NCBI GenBank assembly: GCA_017522225.1
Contig: JAFWZR010000033.1
Location: forward strand, 1 to 64,000
Origin: Clostridia bacterium
GTDB taxonomy: Bacteria; Bacillota; Clostridia; Oscillospirales; Acutalibacteraceae
Direction: 5' to 3'
Length of the DNA: 64,000 bases
Position 1 is the first letter of the stretch. The number at the start of each line of letters is the position of its first letter. Under the pieces are notes generated by a model that made no database searches, had not been told where the DNA came from, and worked only from the letters and a program-made list of their open reading frames with translations. A program made the position numbers and the translations under genes. Of this stretch, positions 1 to 8,443 are shown piece after piece.

Positions 1-102
1 ACAGAGTGGACTCAACAGAGTCTGCTCTGTTATTTTTTTGTTCGGATGCGAGGGATTCGAACCCTGAGAGGGTAAGCGACGTTAAGAAAACAGTTCAGTG
101 AA
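1..102. repeat. 102-bp direct repeat, copy 1 (cut by window edge)
   Basis: This segment is repeated at 203-304 with two mismatches (c/t at position 48, a/g at position 74). It begins inside a 13-bp hairpin followed by a T tract. Read on the minus strand it contains GGGTTCGAATCCCTCGCATC, which looks like a tRNA T-arm plus 3' acceptor strand, but no matching tRNA body is present. The copy may extend left of the window. Confidence 0.85.
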
Positions 103-110
103 CTGTTTTT
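87..110. other. Hairpin between the repeat copies
   Basis: AAAACAGTTCAG is followed directly by its near-perfect inverse ending in TTTTT, flanked by GCGAC at 76-80 and GTCGC at 112-116. Copy 2 diverges at this point, so the hairpin is complete only after copy 1. The rest of 117-200 is GC-rich with small inverted repeats such as ACCTGC/GCAGGT. I see no gene in it. Confidence 0.5.
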
Positions 111-202
111 AGTCGCGAAGTCTGAGGCGGGTGCTGTTGCAATGCAACGGCCGCCGAGGACGCAACCTGCGAAGCAGGTGTATCCCTTGCAGCACGCCAA
201 TA

Positions 203-242
203 ACAGAGTGGACTCAACAGAGTCTGCTCTGTTATTTTTTTG
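203..242 (+). terminator. Rho-independent terminator inside the repeat
   Basis: ACAGAG-TG-GACTC pairs with GAGTC-TG-CTCTGT around an AACA loop, with TG/TG as wobble pairs, and is followed by TATTTTTTTG. The same element is present in copy 1 at 1-40. Confidence 0.75.
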
Positions 243-304
243 TTCGGATGTGAGGGATTCGAACCCTGAGAGGGTGAGCGACGTTAAGAAAACAGTTCAG
301 TGAA
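203..304. repeat. 102-bp direct repeat, copy 2
   Basis: This is the second copy of the 1-102 repeat, offset by 202 bp. It keeps both the terminator hairpin and the tRNA T-arm-like segment and then diverges. Two near-identical copies with tRNA-3'-end character suggest a duplicated tRNA remnant or attachment-site-like footprint. That origin is inference. Confidence 0.85.
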
Positions 305-365
305 TCAGATTTGCGAGTAACAAGTTTCTCCGAAACATAGCAGTATTTGATTTCGTTTTGCATAC

Positions 366-401
366 TAAAAAAACGGTAGGAAATAAGTGCCTTTCCTACC
401 G
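366..401 (-). terminator. Terminator of the 417-1025 gene
   Basis: CGGTAGGAAA pairs with TTTCCTACCG. On the minus strand the hairpin is followed by TTTTTTTAG, just past the stop codon of the exported protein gene. Confidence 0.85.
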
Positions 402-416
402 CTTATCATATATTAT

Positions 417-1025
417 TTAAAAAAATTCTGCTATAAGATCAACAATCGGCTGAAGGAATGTTTCTGTAAAGAATTTTGAAAATGCTTCAAAAAACTTTTC
501 AAGCTTATACCAGAAGTCGCCTCCGTCTTCAGGCACTGCTTCTTCAGCATTAAAGCTGATATAAACACGATAACACTTTGTACTGTCATCTTCAAAGTCA
601 AAGCTGGAGTCGTCTACAGTGTAATTGAAGCTGGCCTGACCCTCACCAGATTCTCTTATGACAGTGTAGTAAACATTTCCGCCTTCAAGCTGATAACCGC
701 TGTACGGGAAAACATAACCATCTTCTGCATAAACATTGAATTTTAAGACATAAACCTCATGCAACTCAAATGTTTCAAAATCTACCAATTCTCCATAAGG
801 GTTTGATTTATGTTTTAAATCCATACTTTCTTCATCAAGACGAACACCCTCGCCTTCCAATGTAAAAAAATCCTTGAAATCCTCAACGGATTTCCCCGAA
901 AGTCTTACGTCAAGTGTTATGCCGAGATCCTTGATACGTTTGTCACCCGGTGCTGCATATGCAGTCATCGGCACAACTGCAAGGATCATCACAACAGAAA
1001 GAACTAATGCCAATACTTTTTTCAT
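417..1025 (-). CDS. Exported protein of unknown function with C-terminal amphipathic tail
   Basis: This 202-residue protein has a clear signal peptide (MKKVLALVLSVVMILAVV, with a probable cut after AYA near residue 24). The acidic, probably beta-rich middle belongs to no family I recognise. It ends in about 30 residues rich in Phe, Leu and Ile (WYKLEKFFEAFSKFFTETF and onward), with a short Gly/Asp linker before it. The same arrangement appears in the products of 8563-9159, 23399-24457 and 43350-44711. The start is supported by GGAGG eight bases upstream. It lies 63 bp downstream of the 1089-1934 gene on the same strand and has its own terminator at 366-401, so the two genes may be cotranscribed. 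Confidence 0.8.
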   Translation of the reverse strand: MKKVLALVLSVVMILAVVPMTAYAAPGDKRIKDLGITLDVRLSGKSVEDFKDFFTLEGEGVRLDEESMDLKHKSNPYGELVDFETFELHEVYVLKFNVYAEDGYVFPYSGYQLEGGNVYYTVIRESGEGQASFNYTVDDSSFDFEDDSTKCYRVYISFNAEEAVPEDGGDFWYKLEKFFEAFSKFFTETFLQPIVDLIAEFF

Positions 1026-1088
1026 TGTTTTTTACCTCCGTTTATATAAATGCTTTTCAACATTATGTTGACTTAATTATTACGTTAT

Positions 1089-1934
1089 TCAGACTACTTC
1101 TTCCCAACGGAATGTGTCCTCGTCCACGTCAACCCATATATAACGTTTTTCTTCGATGACGTTAACTTCTTTGCCGACCATTTCAAAAGTTACATCAACT
1201 TTATCATATTGTCTGCCGTACTCGGGTCCGTAATAAAAGCTCATGTCGAAAGTACCGTCTTTAATATCTTCCGGCGGCAACACGAACTTATAGGTTCGCT
1301 CATGCATATTTTCAATATCAGGTAAGCCTACATATCTGTTACGGTAATAACCCGTATGATGATCATACTCGTGCCAATAACAACCTTCAACCTCTGTGGT
1401 AGCCTTTAAAGTGTACTCAAAAATTGCACATTCGCTCTCTTCGTATATCTCCATACCGCCGTAAGTCAGAGAAACATCGTCACCGGGCCCATCCCAACTG
1501 AAATCCAACATAGCATAATATGTTTTTACGTTTCCGTCAGCATCCACAAAATAGAGAGCATCCACAAACTCTTCGTTCTGATAAGACTCGGGATTGCCAT
1601 CCTCAAGCACACCTTTACCTCTGAAAGTAAATATCTGCTGACCGTCTTTGACTGTTGTTTTAATGCAATCAACAAAAGCTTCGTCGCCCTCCCAGTACTC
1701 CCAGACAACTCCGCTTTCCTCGTCATAAGGCAAAACCACCTTTTCAGTACCTATGCCGAATGCCGTATCAAAAAGACCCATAATCAACATAAACGGCAAC
1801 ATAAGAGGCACAAGAAAAATCGCTGTAACTGCGCCCATAAAACCACTCCTTTTTCTTTTAGAATACATTAAAACAAGACACAATGCAATACAAATAGCCA
1901 AATTGATTAAGTTTTTAGCCAAAACGATGATCAA
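1089..1934 (-). CDS. Membrane-anchored protein of unknown function
   Basis: The 281-residue product has two N-terminal membrane segments (about residues 5-24 and 33-56) separated by the basic stretch YSKRKRSG. About 220 mostly hydrophilic residues follow and probably face outside. Repeated Tyr, Trp and acidic residues suggest an extracellular beta domain, but no family is recognisable. The start codon lacks a strong Shine-Dalgarno sequence, so the true start is uncertain. It precedes the exported 417-1025 protein and could share its transcript. Confidence 0.7.
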   Translation of the reverse strand: MIIVLAKNLINLAICIALCLVLMYSKRKRSGFMGAVTAIFLVPLMLPFMLIMGLFDTAFGIGTEKVVLPYDEESGVVWEYWEGDEAFVDCIKTTVKDGQQIFTFRGKGVLEDGNPESYQNEEFVDALYFVDADGNVKTYYAMLDFSWDGPGDDVSLTYGGMEIYEESECAIFEYTLKATTEVEGCYWHEYDHHTGYYRNRYVGLPDIENMHERTYKFVLPPEDIKDGTFDMSFYYGPEYGRQYDKVDVTFEMVGKEVNVIEEKRYIWVDVDEDTFRWEEVV

Positions 1935-2050
1935 AATACGAAATCTGACCTTGACAGATTGCTTTTATCATTTGTGCCTTAATAACATTGTACCCCCCAT
2001 TTTTTGTCAAGATATTTTTGTTACTTCAATCAGACAAACCCGAATTCGGG

Positions 2051-2085
2051 GTAAAAAACAACCGCAGCGATTTTTCACTGCGGTT
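2051..2085 (-). terminator. Terminator of the GNAT/oxidoreductase gene
   Basis: AACCGCAG at 2060-2067 pairs with CTGCGGTT at 2078-2085. On the minus strand it is followed by GTTTTTTACC. Confidence 0.85.
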
Positions 2086-2098
2086 GTCTGTGTATTAA

Positions 2099-3940
2099 TC
2101 AGTCTTTTTTATTCTGCTTTTCAGCGAGTTTTTCCTCGTACATTGTTCTGATTCTTTCGTATGTTGAATCCGGGAAGTCGGGGTTACCCTTTGAATAGCT
2201 CGGGATAAGCATATCGCCTGCTACCTTCGGGTCTGTGCAACGAGTGTCATCCTTCCACTTTGCACGCTCTTCGGGATCACGGAGATCCGGGATATCCATC
2301 GGCTTACCGCCCTCAAGAACTGAGTAATATGCGAACATACCGGGAAGGAACATATCCATTGCTTCATAAACATCGATAACGTCCATATCATCTCTGCCGC
2401 GGAGCTTCTCAACAAAGTTGTACATTGTGTAGAAGTCTGATCCGCCGTGTCCTGCTTCCTCAGCAAGCTTTGAAAGGCTGTCTTCTGTGCTTACTTCTGC
2501 TGCCTCTGACTTGTTGTCGCCTTCGTTTTCGTCGCAGTTTACATAAAGGTGGTTAACACCGTGGCGGTCATTGTCCTCACGGAAGCTTTCCATACGTCCC
2601 TTGGAGCCGTAGATTGAATACCAGATTGAATCCTTAGAACAGCCTACACCGTGGATTGACTTGAGAACTGCACCGTTCTCGAGTGTGATAACCTCCATAC
2701 CGATCGGGCCTGCCTTTGCACCCATACGTGTCATACGTGCATTGAGTGCAACCTCAAAGCCTGAAACCTTGACAGGTCTCATACCTGTGATGTGAATAAG
2801 CGGACCGATTGAGTGTGTGCAGTAATAGCAAGCGTGCATATTGTTACGCCAATGCTCGGGCAGACCTCTTGTGATGTCGTGCCAGATTGACTCGCAGTTG
2901 TGCATATACTCGCCTTCACCGTATTCAAACTCACCGAGTACGCCTGCTCTGTAAAGCTCACGCATCTTCTTGGGTGCGCCCATATAACAGTAGTTTTCTG
3001 CATAAGCATAGACTCTGCCTGTTCTTTCAACTGTTTCGATAAGTTCAACAGCTTCCTTCATTGTCTGAACGGGAAGAACCTCACTGATAACATCAAGACC
3101 GCTCTCCATACAACGGATTGCAAGCGGTGTGTGCTCTGTTGCATAGTTTGCAAGAACAACCGCGTCCATATCGTGCTTGAGGAAATCCTCAAGATCGTCA
3201 TAGAATACGATTGTATCGTTACCGTAGCTCTCCTTTGCAAAGTCAAGTGTCGGCTTATGATTGTCGCAGACTGCTACAAGCTCTGCGTTCTTTGAGTTAA
3301 CGCAGTAGTTAATCATTGTCTTGCCTCGGCCTGCACCGACAACACCGATTTTAATCTTCGGTGCCTTGTAAATTGTTTTATAGAATGAGCAATCCTCATT
3401 AACCATATCAATACTGTCGATATCGTACTCTGTAAGAATTGCTTCCCAGCGCTTCTGCATACCCTCGTCATATTCAACGGGCTTGAAACCTGATGAAAGA
3501 TAGCTCTTAACTGCGCCCTTGCGCCACTCGTCGGTTGTGAGATAGATATAATCCACTCCGCGCTCTGCAAGGTCTTTGATAGCGATATTGTTAAGATACT
3601 TACCGAGACCCTTGCCGCGGAATTCGGTCTTGAGACCTACCATGTGTACCTCACCGCAGTTTACATCTGTATGATGAACAGCTGTGATTGTACCGATATG
3701 CTTACCCTCGAAATCGATGAAGTAAGTATCTGTGTCGGGGTTGGTAAAAGAGTGATTTGTGATTCTGTCTTCAAAAATCTCTTCAAACGGCTCGTCACCT
3801 ACAAGTCCGTTCTTGCAGCAGTCAACCCAGGCTTCTCTGTCCTCGGCTGTGCCGTTGTATCTTGAAATCTTATATTCTTCCGGTAAGGCAAGGTCTGCGA
3901 TAGGAGTACCTGCCAACCAATACATTTTCAACTGTGCCAT
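2099..3940 (-). CDS. GNAT acetyltransferase fused to a Gfo/Idh/MocA oxidoreductase
   Basis: The predicted 613-residue protein joins two enzymes. The first, about residues 20-165, is a GNAT N-acetyltransferase with the acetyl-CoA loop RGKGLGKYL. The second, from about 195, is an NAD(P)-dependent Gfo/Idh/MocA sugar oxidoreductase with GVVGAGRGK. In it the usual EKP signature is replaced by SEVLPVQT, followed by AENYCYM as in a known subgroup. The in-frame GTG at 3949 lies against the Shine-Dalgarno, so I chose ATG 3940, about 11 bases after AAAGG and about 18 bases after the likely transcription start. A promoter lies at 3966-3993 and a terminator at 2051-2085, so it is probably monocistronic. 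It is divergent from a GH36 glycosidase, which suggests work on a released sugar, perhaps an amino sugar. The substrate is inference. Confidence 0.88.
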   Translation of the reverse strand: MAQLKMYWLAGTPIADLALPEEYKISRYNGTAEDREAWVDCCKNGLVGDEPFEEIFEDRITNHSFTNPDTDTYFIDFEGKHIGTITAVHHTDVNCGEVHMVGLKTEFRGKGLGKYLNNIAIKDLAERGVDYIYLTTDEWRKGAVKSYLSSGFKPVEYDEGMQKRWEAILTEYDIDSIDMVNEDCSFYKTIYKAPKIKIGVVGAGRGKTMINYCVNSKNAELVAVCDNHKPTLDFAKESYGNDTIVFYDDLEDFLKHDMDAVVLANYATEHTPLAIRCMESGLDVISEVLPVQTMKEAVELIETVERTGRVYAYAENYCYMGAPKKMRELYRAGVLGEFEYGEGEYMHNCESIWHDITRGLPEHWRNNMHACYYCTHSIGPLIHITGMRPVKVSGFEVALNARMTRMGAKAGPIGMEVITLENGAVLKSIHGVGCSKDSIWYSIYGSKGRMESFREDNDRHGVNHLYVNCDENEGDNKSEAAEVSTEDSLSKLAEEAGHGGSDFYTMYNFVEKLRGRDDMDVIDVYEAMDMFLPGMFAYYSVLEGGKPMDIPDLRDPEERAKWKDDTRCTDPKVAGDMLIPSYSKGNPDFPDSTYERIRTMYEEKLAEKQNKKD

Positions 3941-3965
3941 TATAGCCACCGCCTTTCAAGGAGGA

Positions 3966-3993
3966 ATTGTAGCACAACAAAAAATAAAGTCAA
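3966..3993 (-). promoter_or_regulatory. SigA-type promoter of the GNAT/oxidoreductase gene
   Basis: On the minus strand TTGACT and TACAAT are separated by 16 bp, about 26 bases upstream of ATG 3940. It is divergent from the promoter at 4050-4077. Confidence 0.7.
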
Positions 3994-4049
3994 TATTAAA
4001 AGAGAAAAATAGTCAATAAATTTTAATATCATATGAGGGACCGGTGTTG

Positions 4050-4077
4050 TTGACAAAAAATATGAAAGCTTTATAAT
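4050..4077 (+). promoter_or_regulatory. SigA-type promoter of the GH36 gene
   Basis: TTGACA and a perfect TATAAT are separated by 16 bp. The start codon at 4113 follows after a short leader. Confidence 0.8.
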
Positions 4078-4112
4078 TATATATATAATCCTGATACCGA
4101 GGAGATTGAATT

Positions 4113-6185
4113 ATGTTTAAATCTATCACATCAATATTTCTTGCATTTTCCACCTTTTTCAGTGCATTTTTCACTCAGCTTGAGAGGATTCCCGAAAACC
4201 GATATAACTCCGACATCACCTTTCAGACCATCTCCAACGAAGAAATCGAAATAAGTGACAAGGAAAAGCAGATGTGCCGTGACTGGTTTGATAAAAACCT
4301 GCGTCTTGAGTACGACGATTACGATCTTCCGTATGATTTCAAGGCAGGAGGAAAGTCACTCAGGAAAAACCTTGAGTATTGGGATATTACCGTCAGTGAA
4401 GAAAGTAAGACAGGTGCCGTTCACAGCGGAGGTAAAACATCATATATCACGTTCACCCATAAACTGTCTTCACTTAAAGCAACTGTTGAAGCTACGATTT
4501 ACGAAGACAATGCAACGTGCGAATGGACAGTATACATTGCAAACAACGGCAATGAGGATTCCCCCGTAATCGCGGACTTTTATGCCGCAGACACCTCACT
4601 TCAGCTTAAAAATGCGGAGCTTTATTATTCAAAGGGCAGTTTTGACGAGCCTTACGATTTTGCACTGATGAACAATAAGCTTTCACTCTTCCCCGCTTCT
4701 TTCACAAGTAAGGACGGCAGATCAACCGACACATATCTTTCATATTTCAATGTAAGCGGTAAAAATTCAGGCATCGTTCTCGGTGTCGGCTGGACAGGTC
4801 TCTGGAAAGCAGAGTTCAGTAAAATCGCATCCGAGGTGTCCTTCAAGGTAAAGCAGGAAAAATTCAAGGCGTATCTTCTCCCCGAAGAAGAAGTCCGCTC
4901 TCCCCTTGTTTCACTCAGCTTTTACGATAACAGCAATCCGCTCAAGGGCTTCAACACCTTCAGAAACTGGATAAGCAACTGTGTCTATCCCGAAAACATT
5001 CCCGACACAATGACAATGCTTGAATTCTCAGGTCCTGCACATACACAGACAGCTGAGGAACTTTATGCATCCGCCAACCATTACGGTGAAGAGGTTTACG
5101 GTAAGATTGACTGCTTCTGGATGGATGCAGGCTGGTATAAATACAACGAAGGCTGGCACGACTCGGTAGGCTCCTGGATTGCCAACCAACAGCGTTTTCC
5201 AAACGGTATCGGAGAGGTTTCCGATTTTGCCGCTGCCAAGGGTTGCGGTCTTGTGCTCTGGTTTGAGCCTGAGCGTGTTTGTCCCGAATCACTTTTCCAT
5301 ATCATAGGCAGAGAGAACGACAAATGGCTTATTGAGGTTGAGGATAACGATAACATGATGTGGAATCTTGCCAACGATGCTGCAACCGATTATCTTATCG
5401 GATACATCTCCGATTTCATAAAGGATAACAGGATTTCCGTTTACAGGCAGGATTTCAACTTCTCCCCCGACATCTACTGGAAGCAGGCGGACAAGGAATT
5501 CTACGGCGGCAGAAAAGGTATAACAGAAAACCACTATGTTTCAAACCTCTACAGATACCTTGACGGTCTTTGTGAAAACGTGGAAGGACTTATTATTGAC
5601 AACTGTGCTTCGGGCGGAAGAAGACTCGACCTCGAAATGACACGCCGCAGTATTCCCGTATGGAGAAGTGACTACAACTGCAACCCTCACGAAGATATTC
5701 TTGAAGCAACACAGTTTCAGACTTTCGGATTGTCCTTCTGGCTTCCTCTTTCAGGCACTGTTGCCTACAGTGAATCCGAATATGCCGCACGAAGCAGTAT
5801 TATGCCGATGAGCCTTGAGACCTTCGGCACAATACACGGTGAGCATTACGGTGAATACATCACTCAGCGTTCAATGATGAGAGAATGCTATTATCCGCTT
5901 TCTTCGGGAAGCTACTATTCCGACAGGATACTTGCTATGCAGTATTCGGACTATTCGGCAGACAGCGGAATGGCACTCATTTACAAGCGTGCAGACGTTA
6001 AGGAAACCGTTTACACGCTTAAGCTGAACGGGCTTTCAGACGAAACGGTATACTCTGTTTACGATTACGATTCACCCGAAAAAGTTTTAGAAATAACGGG
6101 CAAAGAGCTTATGTCGGACGGAATCAGATTGGACCTCCCCGAGGGTGAAAAAGCATTTATTATAATGTTTTCGGCAAAGGGTTAA
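4113..6185 (+). CDS. GH36-type alpha-galactosidase (or related alpha-glycosidase)
   Basis: This 690-residue protein has the GH36 layout: an N-terminal beta-sandwich domain to about residue 290, then a TIM barrel. CFWMDAGWY at about 334-342, the probable nucleophile Asp447 in YRQDFNFSP, NCASGGRRLD at about 497-506 and the probable acid/base Asp520 in WRSDYN are all present. The RQDF nucleophile motif differs from the KWD of classical alpha-galactosidases, so the exact substrate is open (alpha-galactoside or alpha-N-acetylgalactosaminide). The N-terminus has an aromatic hydrophobic stretch (FLAFSTFFSAFF) without a lipobox; it could be a signal peptide or a membrane-attachment helix. It has its own promoter and terminator and is divergent from the GNAT/oxidoreductase. 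Confidence 0.9.
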   Translation: MFKSITSIFLAFSTFFSAFFTQLERIPENRYNSDITFQTISNEEIEISDKEKQMCRDWFDKNLRLEYDDYDLPYDFKAGGKSLRKNLEYWDITVSEESKTGAVHSGGKTSYITFTHKLSSLKATVEATIYEDNATCEWTVYIANNGNEDSPVIADFYAADTSLQLKNAELYYSKGSFDEPYDFALMNNKLSLFPASFTSKDGRSTDTYLSYFNVSGKNSGIVLGVGWTGLWKAEFSKIASEVSFKVKQEKFKAYLLPEEEVRSPLVSLSFYDNSNPLKGFNTFRNWISNCVYPENIPDTMTMLEFSGPAHTQTAEELYASANHYGEEVYGKIDCFWMDAGWYKYNEGWHDSVGSWIANQQRFPNGIGEVSDFAAAKGCGLVLWFEPERVCPESLFHIIGRENDKWLIEVEDNDNMMWNLANDAATDYLIGYISDFIKDNRISVYRQDFNFSPDIYWKQADKEFYGGRKGITENHYVSNLYRYLDGLCENVEGLIIDNCASGGRRLDLEMTRRSIPVWRSDYNCNPHEDILEATQFQTFGLSFWLPLSGTVAYSESEYAARSSIMPMSLETFGTIHGEHYGEYITQRSMMRECYYPLSSGSYYSDRILAMQYSDYSADSGMALIYKRADVKETVYTLKLNGLSDETVYSVYDYDSPEKVLEITGKELMSDGIRLDLPEGEKAFIIMFSAKG

Positions 6186-6191
6186 AAATTA

Positions 6192-6230
6192 AGATGCTGT
6201 ATCAGGAAAATCCTGTACAGCATCTTTTTT
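6192..6230 (+). terminator. Terminator of the GH36 gene
   Basis: GATGCTGTA...TACAGCATC with an inner CAGGA/TCCTG stem is followed by TTTTTT. The minus strand also has a T-rich flank, so it may work both ways. Confidence 0.85.
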
Positions 6231-6233
6231 GAT

Positions 6234-6267
6234 ATAAAAACACCCCTTTCCGCTTTGCGGTCAGGGG
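6234..6267 (-). terminator. Terminator downstream of tRNA-Ala
   Basis: CCCCT/AGGGG with an inner CCGC/GCGG stem is followed on the minus strand by GTGTTTTTATATC, immediately after the tRNA 3' end. Confidence 0.75.
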
Positions 6268-6270
6268 CTG

Positions 6271-6346
6271 TGGTGGACCTGATGAGAGTTGAACTCACGA
6301 CACCTGCAATGCGAATGCAGTACTCTCCCAACTGAGCTACAGGCCC
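6271..6346 (-). tRNA. tRNA-Ala (anticodon CGC)
   Basis: The 76-nt minus-strand sequence folds as a cloverleaf. The acceptor GGGCCTG pairs with CAGGTCC and contains the G3:U70 pair typical of alanine tRNA. The D-arm region is GTAGCTCAGTTGGGAGAG. The anticodon stem CTGCA/TGCAG holds the loop TTCGCAT, and the T-arm is GTGAGTTCAACTCTCAT. CCA is encoded. A terminator follows at 6234-6267. Confidence 0.95.
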
Positions 6347-6351
6347 GTATG

Positions 6352-6443
6352 TGCAAAGCCGTTGGCTTTGCAATGATATATCTGCTTATGCAGATGTGAT
6401 ATACACCTTGCGGTGTGTGATATTTTGCTTCGCAAAGTGATAT
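6352..6443. repeat. Array of four short hairpins separated by TGATAT
   Basis: Four different perfect hairpins follow each other. TGCAAAGCC/GGCTTTGCA is at 6352-6372, ATCTGC/GCAGAT at 6380-6395, ACACC/GGTGT at 6403-6416 and TTTGC/GCAAA at 6424-6436. After each comes the constant spacer (A/G)TGATAT followed by A or T. Stem sequences differ while the spacer is kept, so this is not a simple tandem repeat or a CRISPR. It lies between the 3' end of the HAD gene and the tRNA-Ala 5' end. I believe similar arrays recur in gut Clostridia, but I know of no assigned function. Confidence 0.8.
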
Positions 6444-6464
6444 TTTTGCTGCCGTTGACAAAAG

Positions 6465-7157
6465 TTATTCTAATACCGCTTTCAATTCTTTCAGATTGTA
6501 TATAACAGGGTATTTGTTTTGCTTTTTCTTCCCGGTTCTGTCCATTAATACACAACGAAATCCGACTTTTGAAGCGTTATCGAGGTTTGATTCCGAGTCA
6601 TCAACAAAGACAGTTTCTTCAGGCAGAACATCTAATTCTTTGATTGCGATTTCAAAAAGTCTGGTTCCGCTTTTTTGCTCGTTATAATCACAAGACAACA
6701 CAATACCGCTAAGATATGAAGAAATTCCATAGTTTTTCAGCACCCGTCTTAATGACGGCCATGTATCGGACAAAACTGAAACACTGTAATCCTTTTTAAA
6801 GTCTTCAAAACAAGGCAAAACATCGTCATAAATAACAACCTTGTTGTCATTAAGAGTTACATCCTGTGCCAATTTCAGTGAAAAAGTATCATCTTTATCT
6901 TTGATTCCGATTTCAGCTAAAGCTCTTTTATAAAACTCGGTAAACTGACCAATCTCTTCTTCCTCAGTATGTAACAAATGGATACTGTCCAGATACTTGC
7001 ACGAATTTCTGAATGCTGTCGGACTTTTTGAAGAATGCAAAAACTTAAAAAAGCGTAAATAGCCGAGTATATTTTTTGTTTCGGGAGTGATAAACCAATT
7101 CCCTGTTGCAGGATAAGCAAGCACTCTGCCAAAATCAAAAATAAGATTTTTAATCAT
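6465..7157 (-). CDS. HAD-superfamily hydrolase
   Basis: The 230-residue protein starts with the HAD motif I in the form LIFDFGRVLAY. It has the motif II threonine-type region SVLSDTWPS and the C-terminal acidic motif FVDDSESNLDNA. An alpha-helical cap fills about residues 15-95. The second motif I aspartate is replaced by glycine (DFG), as in some HAD subgroups, so phosphatase activity is likely but not certain. Its start lies 17 bp after the rarA stop and carries a GGTGAT Shine-Dalgarno, so it is probably cotranscribed with rarA. Substrate unknown. Confidence 0.85.
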   Translation of the reverse strand: MIKNLIFDFGRVLAYPATGNWFITPETKNILGYLRFFKFLHSSKSPTAFRNSCKYLDSIHLLHTEEEEIGQFTEFYKRALAEIGIKDKDDTFSLKLAQDVTLNDNKVVIYDDVLPCFEDFKKDYSVSVLSDTWPSLRRVLKNYGISSYLSGIVLSCDYNEQKSGTRLFEIAIKELDVLPEETVFVDDSESNLDNASKVGFRCVLMDRTGKKKQNKYPVIYNLKELKAVLE

Positions 7158-7174
7158 TGATTTATCACCACTCT

Positions 7175-8443
7175 TTACTTTTTCTTCTTAACCTTGTCCC
7201 AATATTCCTTGTAAGCCTGTTCGTTTTTGTTTGGGCCGGGAACGTAATATGTCGCGTTTCTGAGAGCGTCGGGCAGGTACTGCTGAGGTGCCCAATGATT
7301 CTCGTAATCGTGCGGATAGATATAGAACTGACCCTTGTTCTGATTATCCTCACCGTCATAGTGCATATTCTGAAGCTGTCGCGGAATCGGTCCGCTTTTG
7401 CCTTTACGGATATCAGCAAGAGCTGCATCAATTGCGGCTTCACCTGAATTTGATTTCGGTGCGTTGCAGACCATTATAACAGCGTCTGCAAGAGGTATCC
7501 TCGCCTCGGGCAGACCGACCATCATCGCAATATCGACTGCTGATTTGACAATAGGCAATATCATCGGATACGCAAGTCCGACATCCTCTGCCGCACATAC
7601 AACAAGTCTGCGGCACGCAGAAGGCAGATCGCCCGCATCAAGAAGCCTTGCAAGATAATGCAACGCGGCATCGGGGTCAGAGCCACGCATCGACTTCTGA
7701 TAAGCCGAGACAATATCATAATGCTCGTCACCGTCACGGTCATATTTCATCGCACTTTTCTGCGTGAGTGACTTTGCCGTTTCAAGCGTAATATTCAGCA
7801 CCCCGTCCGTATCGGGCTTAGTTGAAAGCACGCAAAGCTCAACGGAGTTCATCGCCTTTCTGACATCGCCTCCGCAGGCCGTTGAAATATGCTTTACAAC
7901 ATCGTCCTCAACACTTATCCTTCTGCCCTCATCTTCAAGAAAGGCGAAAGCACGTCTGACTGCGGGTTCAATCTCCTCGGGCACAACGGGCTTGAATTCA
8001 AAAACCGTCGAACGGCTGAGGATTGCATTGTATACATAAAAATACGGATTCTCCGTCGTGGATGCGATAAGAGTTATCGAGCCGACCTCAATATATTCGA
8101 GGAGCACCTGCTGTTGCTTTTTGTTAAAATACTGAATCTCGTCAAGATAGAGAAGTATTCCGTTCTGAGCCTCAAAGGTGTCGAGTTGGGCAACAATCGC
8201 CTTGATATCTGCCGTGCCTGCGGTTGTACCGTTAAGTTTACAGAGCTTACGGTTGGTCGCTTTTGCTATGATTGATGCAACCGTGGTTTTACCGATACCC
8301 GACGGGCCGTAAAATATCATATTTGGCAGATTGCCCGATTCTATTATGTTACGAAGCGGCATATTTTTGCCGATAAGATGCTTCTGACCCACAACATCGT
8401 CAAGTGTCTGCGGTCTGATAAGCTGTGCAAGCGGTGTTGACAA
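7175..8443 (-). CDS. rarA: Replication-associated recombination protein A (AAA ATPase)
   Basis: The 422-residue protein is full length for RarA/MgsA, the clamp-loader-like ATPase that acts at stalled replication forks. The N-terminal PLAQLIRPQTLDDVVGQKHL is typical. Walker A is GPSGIGKTT (46-54) and Walker B is LLYLDEI (98-103). The arginine-finger and lid regions follow, then the tetramerisation domain ending with the conserved PHDYENHWAPQQYLPD. Translation seems to start at TTG 8443, eight bases after AAGGAGG. Confidence 0.95.
   Translation of the reverse strand: MSTPLAQLIRPQTLDDVVGQKHLIGKNMPLRNIIESGNLPNMIFYGPSGIGKTTVASIIAKATNRKLCKLNGTTAGTADIKAIVAQLDTFEAQNGILLYLDEIQYFNKKQQQVLLEYIEVGSITLIASTTENPYFYVYNAILSRSTVFEFKPVVPEEIEPAVRRAFAFLEDEGRRISVEDDVVKHISTACGGDVRKAMNSVELCVLSTKPDTDGVLNITLETAKSLTQKSAMKYDRDGDEHYDIVSAYQKSMRGSDPDAALHYLARLLDAGDLPSACRRLVVCAAEDVGLAYPMILPIVKSAVDIAMMVGLPEARIPLADAVIMVCNAPKSNSGEAAIDAALADIRKGKSGPIPRQLQNMHYDGEDNQNKGQFYIYPHDYENHWAPQQYLPDALRNATYYVPGPNKNEQAYKEYWDKVKKKK

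Noticed and set aside
1..120. Complete tRNA gene on the minus strand
   Set aside because: A T-arm and acceptor-like 3' strand are present, but no matching 5' acceptor strand, D-arm or anticodon arm can be found within 90 nt.
6352..6443. CRISPR array
   Set aside because: Spacers between hairpins are short and constant, stems differ, and no cas genes are present. It is a different type of repeat.
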